The notes under the pieces were generated by a model, which did no database searches, was not told where the DNA came from, and was given only the letters and a program-made list of their open reading frames with translations. Below, piece after piece: positions 40,059 to 49,049 of a stretch of 49,084 bases of DNA. Made by a program: the position numbers and the translations under genes. The stretch comes from Brachybacterium subflavum (lineage in GTDB: Bacteria; Actinomycetota; Actinomycetes; Actinomycetales; Dermabacteraceae), in NCBI RefSeq assembly GCF_009299795.1, contig NZ_VIGP01000009.1, positions 1 to 49,084 of the forward strand, read 5' to 3'. The first letter of the stretch is position 1. Every line of letters starts with the position of its first letter.

Positions 40059-40373
40059 ATATCCCTGAATCCCGATCAGCTCCGCCGCACGCGCGAGGAA
40101 CTGTGCGCGAACCTCGAGCGCACGGGCCTCGCCGAAGCCGAGGTCCTGAGCGATCTGCAGTGGTCCCGCGAGCGCCTGGATGCCGCGCTGCACTCCAACG
40201 GGTCCGCGGACCCCGTGGACGTGTGGGAGCTGCGCGACTACCTGGAGACGGCCGTGCGTGACGCCGGCGGTACGCCCGTGCCGTTCTCCACGCTGAACTC
40301 CGCGAACAGGATCCGCGCCCGCCTGTGGTTCCGGCTGAGGAGGGCGCCGCGGCACGATTTCACCCGGCGCTGA
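40059..40373 (+). CDS. DUF2316 family protein with apparent ATA start
   Basis: A 104-aa frame ending at TGA 40371-40373 whose predicted product reads (M)SLNPDQLRRTREEL, NLERTGLAEAEVLSDLQWS, DPVDVWELRDYLETAV and TPVPFSTLN. This matches DUF2316 from its first residues, which usually are MSLN. The codon at the M position is ATA (40059-40061), with a good GGAGAGGGA run 8 bases upstream (40042-40050). The only other near start is CTG at 40065. No ATG, GTG or TTG exists near the N-terminus, so standard gene finders would miss it. The reading frame is otherwise intact. It lies downstream of the aldo/keto reductase, a common neighbourhood for DUF2316. Function unknown. Confidence 0.75.
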   Translation: MSLNPDQLRRTREELCANLERTGLAEAEVLSDLQWSRERLDAALHSNGSADPVDVWELRDYLETAVRDAGGTPVPFSTLNSANRIRARLWFRLRRAPRHDFTRR

Positions 40374-40436
40374 TCGGCTGTCGCGCGGAGCTCTGATCAG
40401 CTGGGTCGGGAACTATTACGACGCGCTGGAAACGCT

Positions 40437-41228
40437 CTAGCTTTCGTTCAGACTCTCTGCCGTTCGACCATCCGCTGGGACGTGTGGGATCCGGAATGAT
40501 GAGTGCTGATGGATCGACGTATGGTGCTCGTCGTTGATCCACGCAACGCTCAGCATGACGAAGCCGAGGCGGAGCAAGTACTCAGCACCACTGATGGTCT
40601 GCCCGTCGTGAAGCGCCTGGGTGCCGGGGAGACCAACGAAGGTCCGCAGCCAGTCGTCATTTCCAAGCCGGACCATCAATCGCTTCCGCCCCGCCAGGAT
40701 CTCGTCGTCGACCGCCATGCTGATGACGAGGCTTCCTGTCGGTCCTCCGTCTAGGAAGCCGCGCGCGTCGTCTGGCACGGGGAGGTTGTCAGTCCGCATC
40801 ATGCACCCGAATTGCTTGATCAGGTACTGAGCTAGCGAGGTCGCACCTGCGCGCCAGTCCCTGCCGTAGATGTCGCGCCACCGAAGCCGGCGGGCGGTCA
40901 TGAGTTCTTCCCAGTGGTCGTCGAGGTAGTCGACGAACCGGTCGTAACTCCGGTCGAAGGGTTGACTACGCGCGTTGTTGCAGTCGGCACAAAGGGTCAC
41001 GCTCCAGCGGATCGCCGTACCCCTCCTCAGCGACTTCAGTACCCCTGAGAAGCCTTCTTCTGCTGCTCGGTAGACACTGCCCTCCGTCGACGCGCCTTGC
41101 ACCCGGCGAAGATCGCGAGCCTTGTACTTGTGCTCGGCAGTGGTGGCTGGCGCACCACACCACCAGCACCGGCCGTCGTCGGGGATTCAGTACTGATCCA
41201 GGACTCCGGCGATCGACTGCTCGCTCAT
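40437..41228 (-). pseudogene. HNH-type zinc-finger nuclease-like gene with in-frame stop
   Basis: The minus-strand frame reads from ATG 41228 as MSEQSIAGVLDQY, then TGA (41189-41187), then continues IPDDGRCWWCGAPATTAEHKYKARDL with a CxxC and His, VTLCADCNNARSQPFDRSYDRFVDYLDDHW with a second CxxCNN, and a C-terminal domain to the stop at 40437. The Cys/His layout fits HNH/McrA-like nucleases. The TGA looks like a changed TGG (DQYW would fit). A GTG at 41102 would omit the first CxxC. Codon use here is less GC-biased than in neighbours, and the gene sits in a tRNA-adjacent relic, both signs of transfer. Confidence 0.6.
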
Positions 41229-41294
41229 GAGGTGATTGTGGCACCACCAGTGCGCAGCAATCGCTCGCGTGGCTGCTCCGGTCGTGGGGCCGTC

Positions 41295-41549
41295 GACCTA
41301 CCCTCCAGCAACCACCGTGGACACCGCGCCGCGACGACAGGCGATGCCGTCCGGCGCACGCTGGATCGCGCGGGCTTCAAAGAGGCCACCTTCCACACGA
41401 TCCGGCGCACGGTCGAGGGCCGACGCATGGATGCCGGGACCGACCCCCGCGTCATGATGGCGATCATTGGGCACGATCCGGCGACCTCGTGGGCGTACTA
41501 CACCGACCGTCGAGTCGACGTCTCGAAGGCCGCGGACACCCTCGGGTGA
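41295..41549 (+). pseudogene. Tyrosine recombinase (integrase) C-terminal remnant
   Basis: The frame encodes LPSSNHRGHRAATTGDAV, RTLDRAGFKEATFHTIRRTV, DPRVMMAIIGHDPATSWAYYTDRRVD and ends KAADTLG. HTIRRT (HxxR box), IIGHD and the catalytic Tyr in AYY are the last three conserved blocks of a phage-type integrase. About two thirds of the protein, including the first catalytic Arg, is missing and no true start exists. It lies 82 bases from the 3' end of tRNA-Arg, a classical integration site, so it marks a decayed integrated element. Confidence 0.75.
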
Positions 41550-41596
41550 AGGCGGAGGCCGAGATAGCGCCTTCTTAACGTGTATCTCGGCCGCCT
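41550..41596. terminator. Hairpin between integrase remnant and tRNA-Arg
   Basis: AGGCGG-a-GGCCGAGATA pairs with TATCTCGGCC-GCCT across a 16-base loop containing CTTCTTAACG. It may end the integrase transcript or the tRNA transcript. Confidence 0.6.
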
Positions 41597-41630
41597 GTTC
41601 GGTCCCGGAGCATTAAACATGCAGTTCAGG

Positions 41631-41703
<73 letters not shown>

Positions 41704-41901
41704 GTGCGTCGTCGCCGGGCGGGATGCCGCCGGGCGCTGATGCGCGGACCAGTCTAGCGAGGACGCGACGCCGTCCTGACGAGCGGTGGGCCCGCGACGT
41801 GGGAAGGTGAGTCTCGGCCCCGAGTCGGCGGCGTCGACACCTGCGCACCTCGGTCGGATCCTGTCGGCTCCGCCGTCCACTCGCATTCCCGGGAGGCATC
41901 C

Positions 41902-42873
41902 ATGCCCACGCACCACATCCTTCTCGACGTCGACACCGGCGTGGACGACGCGATGGCGATTATGTTCGCCGTCCGCCATCCCGACATCGATGTGCGCGCC
42001 GTGACCTGCGTGGACGGCAACGTGCCGCTGCCGCGCGTCCTCCAGAACACGTGCCGGGTGCTCGATGCGCTCGGCGCCCCGAAGGACCTCCCCGTCGCCG
42101 CCGGCGCCTCGCGGCCGCTGCTCGAAGCGCCGCGCGACGCGGCGCAGGCGCACGGGGCCGACGGTCTGGGAGGGATCGCAATGCCACCCAGCGACCGGGC
42201 GGTCTCCGATCTCCACGCCGTCGAGCTCATGCGGGCGCAGATCGAGGCCTCGCCCGAGCCGCTCACTCTCGTAGCCCTCGCGCCGCTGACGAACGTCGCG
42301 CTGCTGCTGCGGATGTACCCGGAGGTCGCGGCGCGGCTGCAGGGGATCGTGCTGATGGGCGGGTCCGCCTCGGTCGGCAACGCGACCGCGGTCGCCGAGT
42401 TCAACGTGTGGCACGACCCGGAGGCGGCGCGGATCGTCTTCGAGAGCGAGCTCCCCGTGCGCATGTACGGGCTCGACGTCTTCGACCGGGTGGGGCTGGA
42501 CGAGCAGTCCGTGGCACGGCTCGCCGCGAGCGGCGACCCGCTGACCACCGCTCTCGGCGAGCTGCTGGACTTCTGGCTCCGTGACGAGGACGGTATCCCG
42601 GGCGGCCCGGAGGCTGCGCGCATCGGGGATGCCGGCGCGGTCTGCTCGCTGGTCGCGCCGGAGCTCATGGACATCCGCACCCTCCCCGTGCGGGTGGAGA
42701 CGGCGATCGGACCCGCGCGCGGCCAGACCATCGTGGATCGCAGGATGGGACCCGGCGAGGACGCCGAGCACGGTCTCGCCGACGGCGGACGCAGCATCCA
42801 GGTGGTCCTCGGGGCGCAGGAGAATGCCGTCGCCCGGCTCTTTCTCGAAACCGTCGTGCCCGACGGCGCCTGA
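41902..42873 (+). CDS. Nucleoside hydrolase
   Basis: A 323-aa inosine-uridine-preferring nucleoside hydrolase homologue that cleaves the N-glycosidic bond of ribonucleosides. It opens ILLDVDTGVDDAMAIMFAVRHPDI, the Ca2+-binding DTDxDD-like cluster (here DVDTGVDD), and continues with VDGNVPLPRVLQNTCRVLD, LVALAPLTNVALLL, VLMGGSASVGNATAVAEFNVWHDPEAA and MYGLDVFDRV. ATG 41902 has GGGAGG 6 bases upstream. It stands alone as a plus-strand gene between tRNA-Arg and the nei-lhr pair. Confidence 0.9.
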   Translation: MPTHHILLDVDTGVDDAMAIMFAVRHPDIDVRAVTCVDGNVPLPRVLQNTCRVLDALGAPKDLPVAAGASRPLLEAPRDAAQAHGADGLGGIAMPPSDRAVSDLHAVELMRAQIEASPEPLTLVALAPLTNVALLLRMYPEVAARLQGIVLMGGSASVGNATAVAEFNVWHDPEAARIVFESELPVRMYGLDVFDRVGLDEQSVARLAASGDPLTTALGELLDFWLRDEDGIPGGPEAARIGDAGAVCSLVAPELMDIRTLPVRVETAIGPARGQTIVDRRMGPGEDAEHGLADGGRSIQVVLGAQENAVARLFLETVVPDGA

Positions 42874-42943
42874 CCCACCACCGAGCCTCACACGGAGGTC
42901 CTCACAGCAGCGCAGCGCATCCTCGTCACCGGCGGCTCCGGTG

Positions 42944-43969
42944 TCATCGCCGGGGCTCGTCCGGTCCCGAGTCGCGGTCCGCCGGACGAGCGCCGCCGTC
43001 CGCCGAATGGCGTCGCGGCCCTCCGGACTGGCCCAGCGGCCCTCCGGACTGGCCCAGCGGCCCTGTGGACGGGCCCTGTGGACCTCCGGACTGGCATCGC
43101 GGGCACGCGAAGATGACCCGCCCCTCGGACCCCTCGATCTCGGGCTCGACGAGGTCCCCGCGCTGGATGCGCGCGCCGCAGCGGCGACAGGGTTCGCGGG
43201 CGCGGCCGTAGACCCACAGGTCGCCGCGGCGGCCCATCATGCCGCCCGTGGTCACGCGCACGGTGCGCTGCGTGTTCAGGGCGAGCAGCCGCCGGGCGAG
43301 ATCGACCATGCCGGGCAGGTCCTCCACCTCGCCCAGCGGGGCCGAGGGATGGATGCGGTGCAGGAAGCACAGCTCGCAGCGGTAGATGTTGCCGATACCG
43401 GCGAGGTTCCTCTGGTCCAGCAGGGCCAGGCCGACGGGTCGCTCGGGGCGTGCGCGCAGGTGCGCGAGCGCCAGCTCGCGATGCTCGTCGGACCACTGCG
43501 GATCCAGCAGGTCCGGGCCCAGGTGCCCGACGATCTCGTCCTCGTCGGCCGTGCGCAGCAGCCGCACCTGCTTGACGTCGTACCCGACGGCGCGCACCTC
43601 GCTGCCGTCGTCCTGGCGCGCGTCGAGGACGATGCGTGCGGTGTGCAGGGGACGCGGGCCCGCGCTGGCGTCGCTCGAGCGCAGGGAGACGCCGTCGACA
43701 TGCCAGATCCCGTCCATCATCAGGTGGTTGTGGAGGGTGAGCGGCTCGGGGGCACCGCGGCCCGGCGGCCGCCCGGGCTCCGTGCCCCGCGGCGGGTCCA
43801 GCCGCAGCAGCAGATGCTTGCCGCGGGGGACCACCTCGCGCACGCGCCATCCGCGCAGGTCCGCGGTCGCAGCACTCGGCACCCGCAGGTCGCTGCGGGT
43901 GATCTCGGCGCCGGCAAGGGCCTCGTGGAGGATCCGGCACTGGCGGAAGACGGTGTCGCCCTCGGGCAT
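42944..43969 (-). CDS. Fpg/Nei family DNA glycosylase (Nei2-like)
   Basis: A 341-aa base-excision repair enzyme that removes oxidised bases and nicks the abasic site. It begins PEGDTVFRQCRILHEAL with the N-terminal PE catalytic residues. It shows HNHLMMDGIWHV, the helix-two-turns-helix LDQRNLAGIGNIYRCELCFLHRIHPSAPLG, and the C-terminal zinc finger CRRCGARI...VIFACPRCQ. Past the finger there is a 40-residue tail built from SGGPLGQ-like repeats, not part of the enzyme fold. Its ATG overlaps the lhr stop as TGATG, so the two repair genes are coupled. Confidence 0.9.
   Translation of the reverse strand: MPEGDTVFRQCRILHEALAGAEITRSDLRVPSAATADLRGWRVREVVPRGKHLLLRLDPPRGTEPGRPPGRGAPEPLTLHNHLMMDGIWHVDGVSLRSSDASAGPRPLHTARIVLDARQDDGSEVRAVGYDVKQVRLLRTADEDEIVGHLGPDLLDPQWSDEHRELALAHLRARPERPVGLALLDQRNLAGIGNIYRCELCFLHRIHPSAPLGEVEDLPGMVDLARRLLALNTQRTVRVTTGGMMGRRGDLWVYGRAREPCRRCGARIQRGDLVEPEIEGSEGRVIFACPRCQSGGPQGPSTGPLGQSGGPLGQSGGPRRHSADGGARPADRDSGPDEPRR
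43021..43062 (-). repeat. Two 21-bp tandem repeats in the glycosylase tail
   Basis: CTCCGGACTGGCCCAGCGGCC occurs twice in tandem (43021-43041, 43042-43062), with degraded copies on both sides up to about 43095. It encodes the repeated heptapeptide of the tail. A 21-base unit preserves the frame. Confidence 0.8.
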
Positions 43970-46900
43970 CAGCGGCCTCCCGCGCGCAGGCGCAGCGACC
44001 GCGGGGAGCGGTAGCAGCCGGCGTCGACGAGCGCCCGGGTCACGTGGGCGACCTCGGCGTCCTCGAGTCCGTGCCCGACGATCCGCTCCACCTGCAGCTG
44101 CGGCAGCAGGGACTCGTCGCGGATCGCGCGGGCGAGCTGCTCGGCCACCAGCGGCGTGGCCTCCTCTCCGGCCCACCACAGCAGGCTCTTGCCGCCGCGC
44201 TCCACGAAGGCGGCGACCTCGCCGTCGACGAGGACGACGAGCGTCCCGGCACGGCGCGCGGGCCGCGCCGTCGTGCCCTCGGGCGGCGCGATCGGCAGGG
44301 CCGGCCAGGGCAGCGCGGCGCCATAGGGGTTCGCCGGATCCGTCGCGGCGAGCACGAGCGTCGACGGTCCGGCGCCGCCCTCGCGGCCATCTGCTCCTGC
44401 GTCCCGCCGCGACTGCGCTTCGTGCTCGCGGTCGCGCAGCAGGTCCACGGCCTCCACGGGCGCGAACTGCGAAGCGCCGAGGCCGTCCACGAAGTAGCCG
44501 CGCCGACAGCTGCCGGTCTCCTCGAGCGCCGACAGCACCCGGTAGACGCCCGCGAACGAGCCCGGCACGTCCTCGACGTCCATCGCACCGCGGGTGAGGA
44601 CACCGTGGCGGTCCAGCAGCAGCGTCGCGAGCGCCGCGGAGCGTGCGGAGGGCTCCACCGCCTCGACCCGCAGGGCCGACCACCGCCCCGCGCCGACGGG
44701 CCCGGTGACCAGCTGCGACGGCTCCGAGGCACCCTGTCGCATCATGGCCGCCGAGAGCCGCGCAGCGCCGCGCCGGGTGAGGGGACGCGAGCGGCCCGAC
44801 CGCCCCGCGCCGCCCGTACGGCTCGCGCCGCGGGAGGGCGCGGGCCCCAGGGCATAGGACCGCAGGGCCTCGAAGGAGTCGTTGGTGACGAGTCCGGCGA
44901 AGGCCAGGTCCCAGAGAGCCTCGTGCACGTCCTGCGGACGGGCGGCCTCGCCGTCGTCGTCCCCAGCGCCGCTCGCGAGCGCGGTGAGGATCTCGCCGTG
45001 GCGCAGGGCGCCCGGGGTATCGCGCAGCAGGGCGAGGATGCGGGCGCTCAGCGATCCCTCGACGAGCGCGGCCGCGGACTCCTCCAGGGCGCTCGCATCC
45101 AGCCCCAGGGGGAGTGCATCGGCCAGATGGAGACGCACCCATCCGTCGGCCGCCCCGAGCCGGCCGTGCCCGGACCACACCACCTCGCCGGAGGCGAAGG
45201 CCGCGTCGAGCGCGGCGGGGGAGAAGTCCGGGAGGCGCGCGGGAAGGACCTGGGTCTCCCAGGCGCTCAGCGGCAGGGACACCCCTGCGAGCTGGTCGAT
45301 CACCGAGAGCAGACCGTCGGCCCCGCGCCAGTCGGCCCGCTCGCGGCGGCCGTCGGGCCTCCGCGCCGGCAGGTGCTGCCAGTCGGAGAGGAAGCGCGCG
45401 TAGACGGGGTGGGGGACCGGGGCGATGTCCTTGCGCGAGGCGGCGAGCGAGGCGCGGCGGATCCGCCGCAGCATCTGCGCGTCCACCCACTCCTCGCCCT
45501 CGCGGCCGGGCGTGAACTCGCCCTGCTGGAGGACCCGCTCGGCGGTGAGCTGCTCGAGCGCCGTGCGCGCGACCCCGGGAGCCAGGTCGAAGGCGTCGAT
45601 GAGGTCCGACGGGGCGAAGGGGCCCCGGCTGCGCGCCCACCGCGAGACGAGGTCGGCGACCGCGCGCGGCACGGGCGCCAGATGCGGCTCGGGGATCCCC
45701 GGCGGCAGGGCGACGCCGAGGGCGTCGCGCAGCAGCCCCGCGTCCTCGATCGCCGCCAGGTGCTCGATGCCGCCGATGCGCACGGTGAATGCGCGGCGGG
45801 CGTCGACGAGCTCGCGGGCGATCTCGGCGGCGCGGTCGGAGGCGTGCTCGTCCGCCCGCCCGAGCCGGGCGGCGAGCTGCTCGCGCGTGAGCGGTCCGAG
45901 GCGGCGCAGCGCATCGGCCGCGTCCTCGGCGCCGCGCAGCGGGCGCTCCCCGTCAAGGCCCTGCGCGCGGCGCTCGACGTCCTCGATCACGCGCGCGTCC
46001 AGCAGCTCCCGCAGGCTCACGCTGCCCAGCAGCTCCGCGAGCAGCGACTGGTCCAGGGCGAGGGCGGCGGTGCGGCGCTCGGCGAGCGGGGCGTCGGTGT
46101 CGTAGATGAACTGGGCGAGGTAGCCGAACAGCAGGGACCGCGCGAAGGGCGAGGGGGCGTCGGTCTCGACCTCCCGCACCTGCACGCGCCGCCCGGCGAC
46201 CCCGCGCATGAGCTCGACCAGGGCAGGGAGGTCGTAGACGTCCTGCAGGCACTCCCGCGCCGCCTCGAGCATGATCGGGAACTGCGGATAGGGGCGGGCG
46301 ACCTCGAGCAGGTGACCGGCCCTCTGGCGCTGCTGCCACAGGGGCGCGCGGGAGCGCGGGTCGCGGCGCGGCAGCAGCAGGGCCCGGGCCGCGCACTCGC
46401 GGAACCTGGCGGCGAAGAGGGCGGAGGTGCCGACGAGCCGCCGCACCTCCTCCTCGATCTCCTCGGGCGTGAACACGAACAGGTCCGCTCCGGGAGGCTC
46501 CTCGCCATGGGGGATGCGCAGGACGATGCCGTCGTCGGCCGCCATCACCTGGCCGTCCAGCCCGTACCTCTCCTCGACGCGGGCGCCGACCGCGAGGGCC
46601 CACGGCCCGGTGATCCGCTGCCCGAGCGCGCAGTGCAGGACGACGCGCCAGTCACCCAGCTCGTCGAGGAAGCGCTCGATCAGCAGCTGGTCCGGGCCGG
46701 GGACGACTCCGGTCGCCTGCTGCTGCTCGGCGAGGTGGTCGACGACGGCGCCGCGCGCGTTCTCGTCGAGGCCGAGGGAGCCCAGGCGCTCGCGGGCGGT
46801 GTCGTCCGGGAGGGCTGCGAGCTCGGCCTGCATGCTCGCGATCGCGCGGCCCAGGGTCGCCGGCCGCCCGGCTCCCTCGCCGTGCCAGAAGGGGATGCGA

Positions 46901-48840
46901 CCGGTGAGGCCGAAGGCGGGGGAGACCGTGACGCGGTCGGCGGTGATCTCCTCGATCCGCCAGCTCGAGGTGCCCAGCGTGATGACATCCCCGCGGCGGG
47001 ACTCGTAGACCATCTCCTCGTCGAGCTCGCCCACCCGGCGCGGCTGGGTGTCCCCCTCGGCGGCGACCAGGTGCACGGGGTAGAGGCCCCGGTCGGGGAT
47101 GGTGCCGCCGCTGGTGACGACGAGCCGCTGCGCGCCGGGGCGCGCCTGCAGGGTGCCCGACTCGTGGTCGTGCACGAGCCGCGGGCGCAGCTCGGAGAAG
47201 GCGGTCGAGGGATACCGGCCGGCGAGCAGGTCGACCGTCTGGTCGAAGGCCGAACGCGGCAGCGAGCGGTAGGGGTGGGCCTCGCGGACCAGGTCGAACC
47301 AGTCCTCGACGTCCAGGTCCTCCGCGAGCGCTGCCGAGAGAGTGTGCTGGGCGAGCACGTCCAGGGCGTTGCGGGGCGCCGCGAGCGGCTCGATGCGACC
47401 CTCGACGGCCTCGTGCACGGTGACCGCTGCGCGCAGCACGTCGGAGGCATGGAGGGGATGGAGGATCCCCTGCGAGGTCGCGCCGACGTCGTGCCCGGCC
47501 CGGCCGATGCGCTGCAGAAGGCTCGAGACGCTGAACGGCGTCTCCACCTGGATCACGAGGTCCACCGACCCCATGTCGATGCCGAGCTCGAGGGAGGACG
47601 TCGCCACCACGCAGCGCAGCGCCCCGGACTTCAGCTGGTCCTCGATGCTGGCGCGGATCTCCTTGGACATCGAGCCGTGGTGCGCCCGGGCCACGTCCTC
47701 GATCTCGTCAGGGGAGACGGCGAGGTCGTCGGGGGAACGGGCCACGAGATCGGAGTCCGCGTCCGCGCCGAGCACGCGGGCCGCCTCGTCCCCGACGACC
47801 TGCCTGCGGTGGAGGGTGTTGAGCTTCGAGGTGAGGCGCTCGGCCTGGCGGCGGGAGTTCGTGAACACGATCGTCGAGCGATGGGCGAGGACCTCGGCGA
47901 GCACGGCCCGCTCCACGTGCGGCCAGATCGTCCCGGAGACGTCGTCCTCGTCGACCGCGTCGGCGGGCGGGTCGATCGCGGACAGGTCCGGTACGGGCAG
48001 GCGCACGCCGATGTCCCAGGTCTTGGCCGACGGCGGACGCACCACCTGCACCGCACGGCCCCGAACGGGTGCGCTGTCTGCGCGGCCCACCCCACCCCGT
48101 CGGTCCGCCCCGCCGAGGAACGCGGCGACCTCGTCGACCGGCTCCACGGTCGCCGAGAGCCCGATCCGCTGCGCCGGCTGGTCGAGCATCGCGTCGAGCC
48201 GGGCGAGGGAGAGCGCGAGGTGCACGCCGCGCTTGGTGCCCGCGACCGCGTGGACCTCGTCGACGATCACGGTGCGCACGCCGGAGAGCGTCTCCCGCGC
48301 GGACGACGACAGCATGAGGAACAGCGACTCGGGAGTCGTGATGAGGATGTCCGGCGGACGGGTGAGGAGACGACGCCGCTCGGCAGGCGGGGTGTCGCCC
48401 GTGCGCACGCCCACTCGCAGCTCGCGGTGGTCGAGCCCGAGGCGCTGGGCCGCGCGCATCGTGCCGACCAGCGGGGACGTGAGGTTCCGCTCCACGTCGA
48501 CGCCGAGCGCCTTGAGCGGGGAGACGTAGAGGACGGAGGTGGTCCCGGGGCTCTCGTCGCCGCCGAAGGCGAGATCGTCGATCGCGGTGAGGAAGGCGGC
48601 GAGGGTCTTGCCGGATCCGGTCGGGGCGACCACGAGCGTGTCCTCGCCGCGGCCGATCGCCTCCCATGCCCCCTGCTGCGCGGCCGTGGGCGCGGCGAAG
48701 GCCTCGGTGAACCACGCGCGGGTCGCGGGGGAGAACCGCTCCGGCATCGCGCGAGCGGCCGGTGCCGGGGCGAGGTCCGTCCCGGCATCGGATTCCGTGC
48801 CGGAACCGCTGCCCCGGTCAGCACCTCGTGCGCTCGCCAT
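43969..48840 (-). CDS. lhr: Lhr-type ATP-dependent helicase
   Basis: A 1623-aa superfamily 2 helicase (large helicase-related). Residues 1-35 are low-complexity, followed by a Q-motif-like region. Walker A VAPTGSGKT is at about 71-79, motif Ia YVSPLKALGVDVERNL, DEVH at 194-197, SAT in IGLSATVEP, then the C-terminal RecA domain (IVFTNSRRQAERL, ATSSLELGIDMGSVDLVIQ, QRIGRAGHDVG). The long Lhr winged-helix, beta-barrel and C-terminal domains follow. Full length matches actinobacterial Lhr (about 1500-1600). Lhr is linked to DNA crosslink and damage repair, which fits the coupled DNA glycosylase downstream. ATG 48840 is chosen as the first Met after the probable promoter; a frame back to 48906 exists. 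Confidence 0.93.
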   Translation of the reverse strand: MASARGADRGSGSGTESDAGTDLAPAPAARAMPERFSPATRAWFTEAFAAPTAAQQGAWEAIGRGEDTLVVAPTGSGKTLAAFLTAIDDLAFGGDESPGTTSVLYVSPLKALGVDVERNLTSPLVGTMRAAQRLGLDHRELRVGVRTGDTPPAERRRLLTRPPDILITTPESLFLMLSSSARETLSGVRTVIVDEVHAVAGTKRGVHLALSLARLDAMLDQPAQRIGLSATVEPVDEVAAFLGGADRRGGVGRADSAPVRGRAVQVVRPPSAKTWDIGVRLPVPDLSAIDPPADAVDEDDVSGTIWPHVERAVLAEVLAHRSTIVFTNSRRQAERLTSKLNTLHRRQVVGDEAARVLGADADSDLVARSPDDLAVSPDEIEDVARAHHGSMSKEIRASIEDQLKSGALRCVVATSSLELGIDMGSVDLVIQVETPFSVSSLLQRIGRAGHDVGATSQGILHPLHASDVLRAAVTVHEAVEGRIEPLAAPRNALDVLAQHTLSAALAEDLDVEDWFDLVREAHPYRSLPRSAFDQTVDLLAGRYPSTAFSELRPRLVHDHESGTLQARPGAQRLVVTSGGTIPDRGLYPVHLVAAEGDTQPRRVGELDEEMVYESRRGDVITLGTSSWRIEEITADRVTVSPAFGLTGRIPFWHGEGAGRPATLGRAIASMQAELAALPDDTARERLGSLGLDENARGAVVDHLAEQQQATGVVPGPDQLLIERFLDELGDWRVVLHCALGQRITGPWALAVGARVEERYGLDGQVMAADDGIVLRIPHGEEPPGADLFVFTPEEIEEEVRRLVGTSALFAARFRECAARALLLPRRDPRSRAPLWQQRQRAGHLLEVARPYPQFPIMLEAARECLQDVYDLPALVELMRGVAGRRVQVREVETDAPSPFARSLLFGYLAQFIYDTDAPLAERRTAALALDQSLLAELLGSVSLRELLDARVIEDVERRAQGLDGERPLRGAEDAADALRRLGPLTREQLAARLGRADEHASDRAAEIARELVDARRAFTVRIGGIEHLAAIEDAGLLRDALGVALPPGIPEPHLAPVPRAVADLVSRWARSRGPFAPSDLIDAFDLAPGVARTALEQLTAERVLQQGEFTPGREGEEWVDAQMLRRIRRASLAASRKDIAPVPHPVYARFLSDWQHLPARRPDGRRERADWRGADGLLSVIDQLAGVSLPLSAWETQVLPARLPDFSPAALDAAFASGEVVWSGHGRLGAADGWVRLHLADALPLGLDASALEESAAALVEGSLSARILALLRDTPGALRHGEILTALASGAGDDDGEAARPQDVHEALWDLAFAGLVTNDSFEALRSYALGPAPSRGASRTGGAGRSGRSRPLTRRGAARLSAAMMRQGASEPSQLVTGPVGAGRWSALRVEAVEPSARSAALATLLLDRHGVLTRGAMDVEDVPGSFAGVYRVLSALEETGSCRRGYFVDGLGASQFAPVEAVDLLRDREHEAQSRRDAGADGREGGAGPSTLVLAATDPANPYGAALPWPALPIAPPEGTTARPARRAGTLVVLVDGEVAAFVERGGKSLLWWAGEEATPLVAEQLARAIRDESLLPQLQVERIVGHGLEDAEVAHVTRALVDAGCYRSPRSLRLRAGGR

Positions 48841-49049
48841 CGGGCCATTCTCGCAAGGCTCTCCGACGAACGGGGCCGGGTGCCGGAGACGGGCAGGGGC
48901 GCGCACCGTCGGCGCCCGGTGGCGGGCCCGTCAACGGCGGATCCTGTGTGAACCTGCCCTGCCCGCATGCAGGGCCGACGTGGCAGGATGGTGGACACGG
49001 CGGGACCCGTCTGCGGTCCCCGCGACCTCGAATGGAAGGGATGAACCTC

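Noticed and set aside
44044..48951. A 1635-codon open frame on the plus strand opposite lhr
   Set aside because: It is an antisense shadow caused by high GC at codon positions; it is rich in Gly, Arg, Val and Glu with no domain, and the Lhr motifs are all on the other strand.
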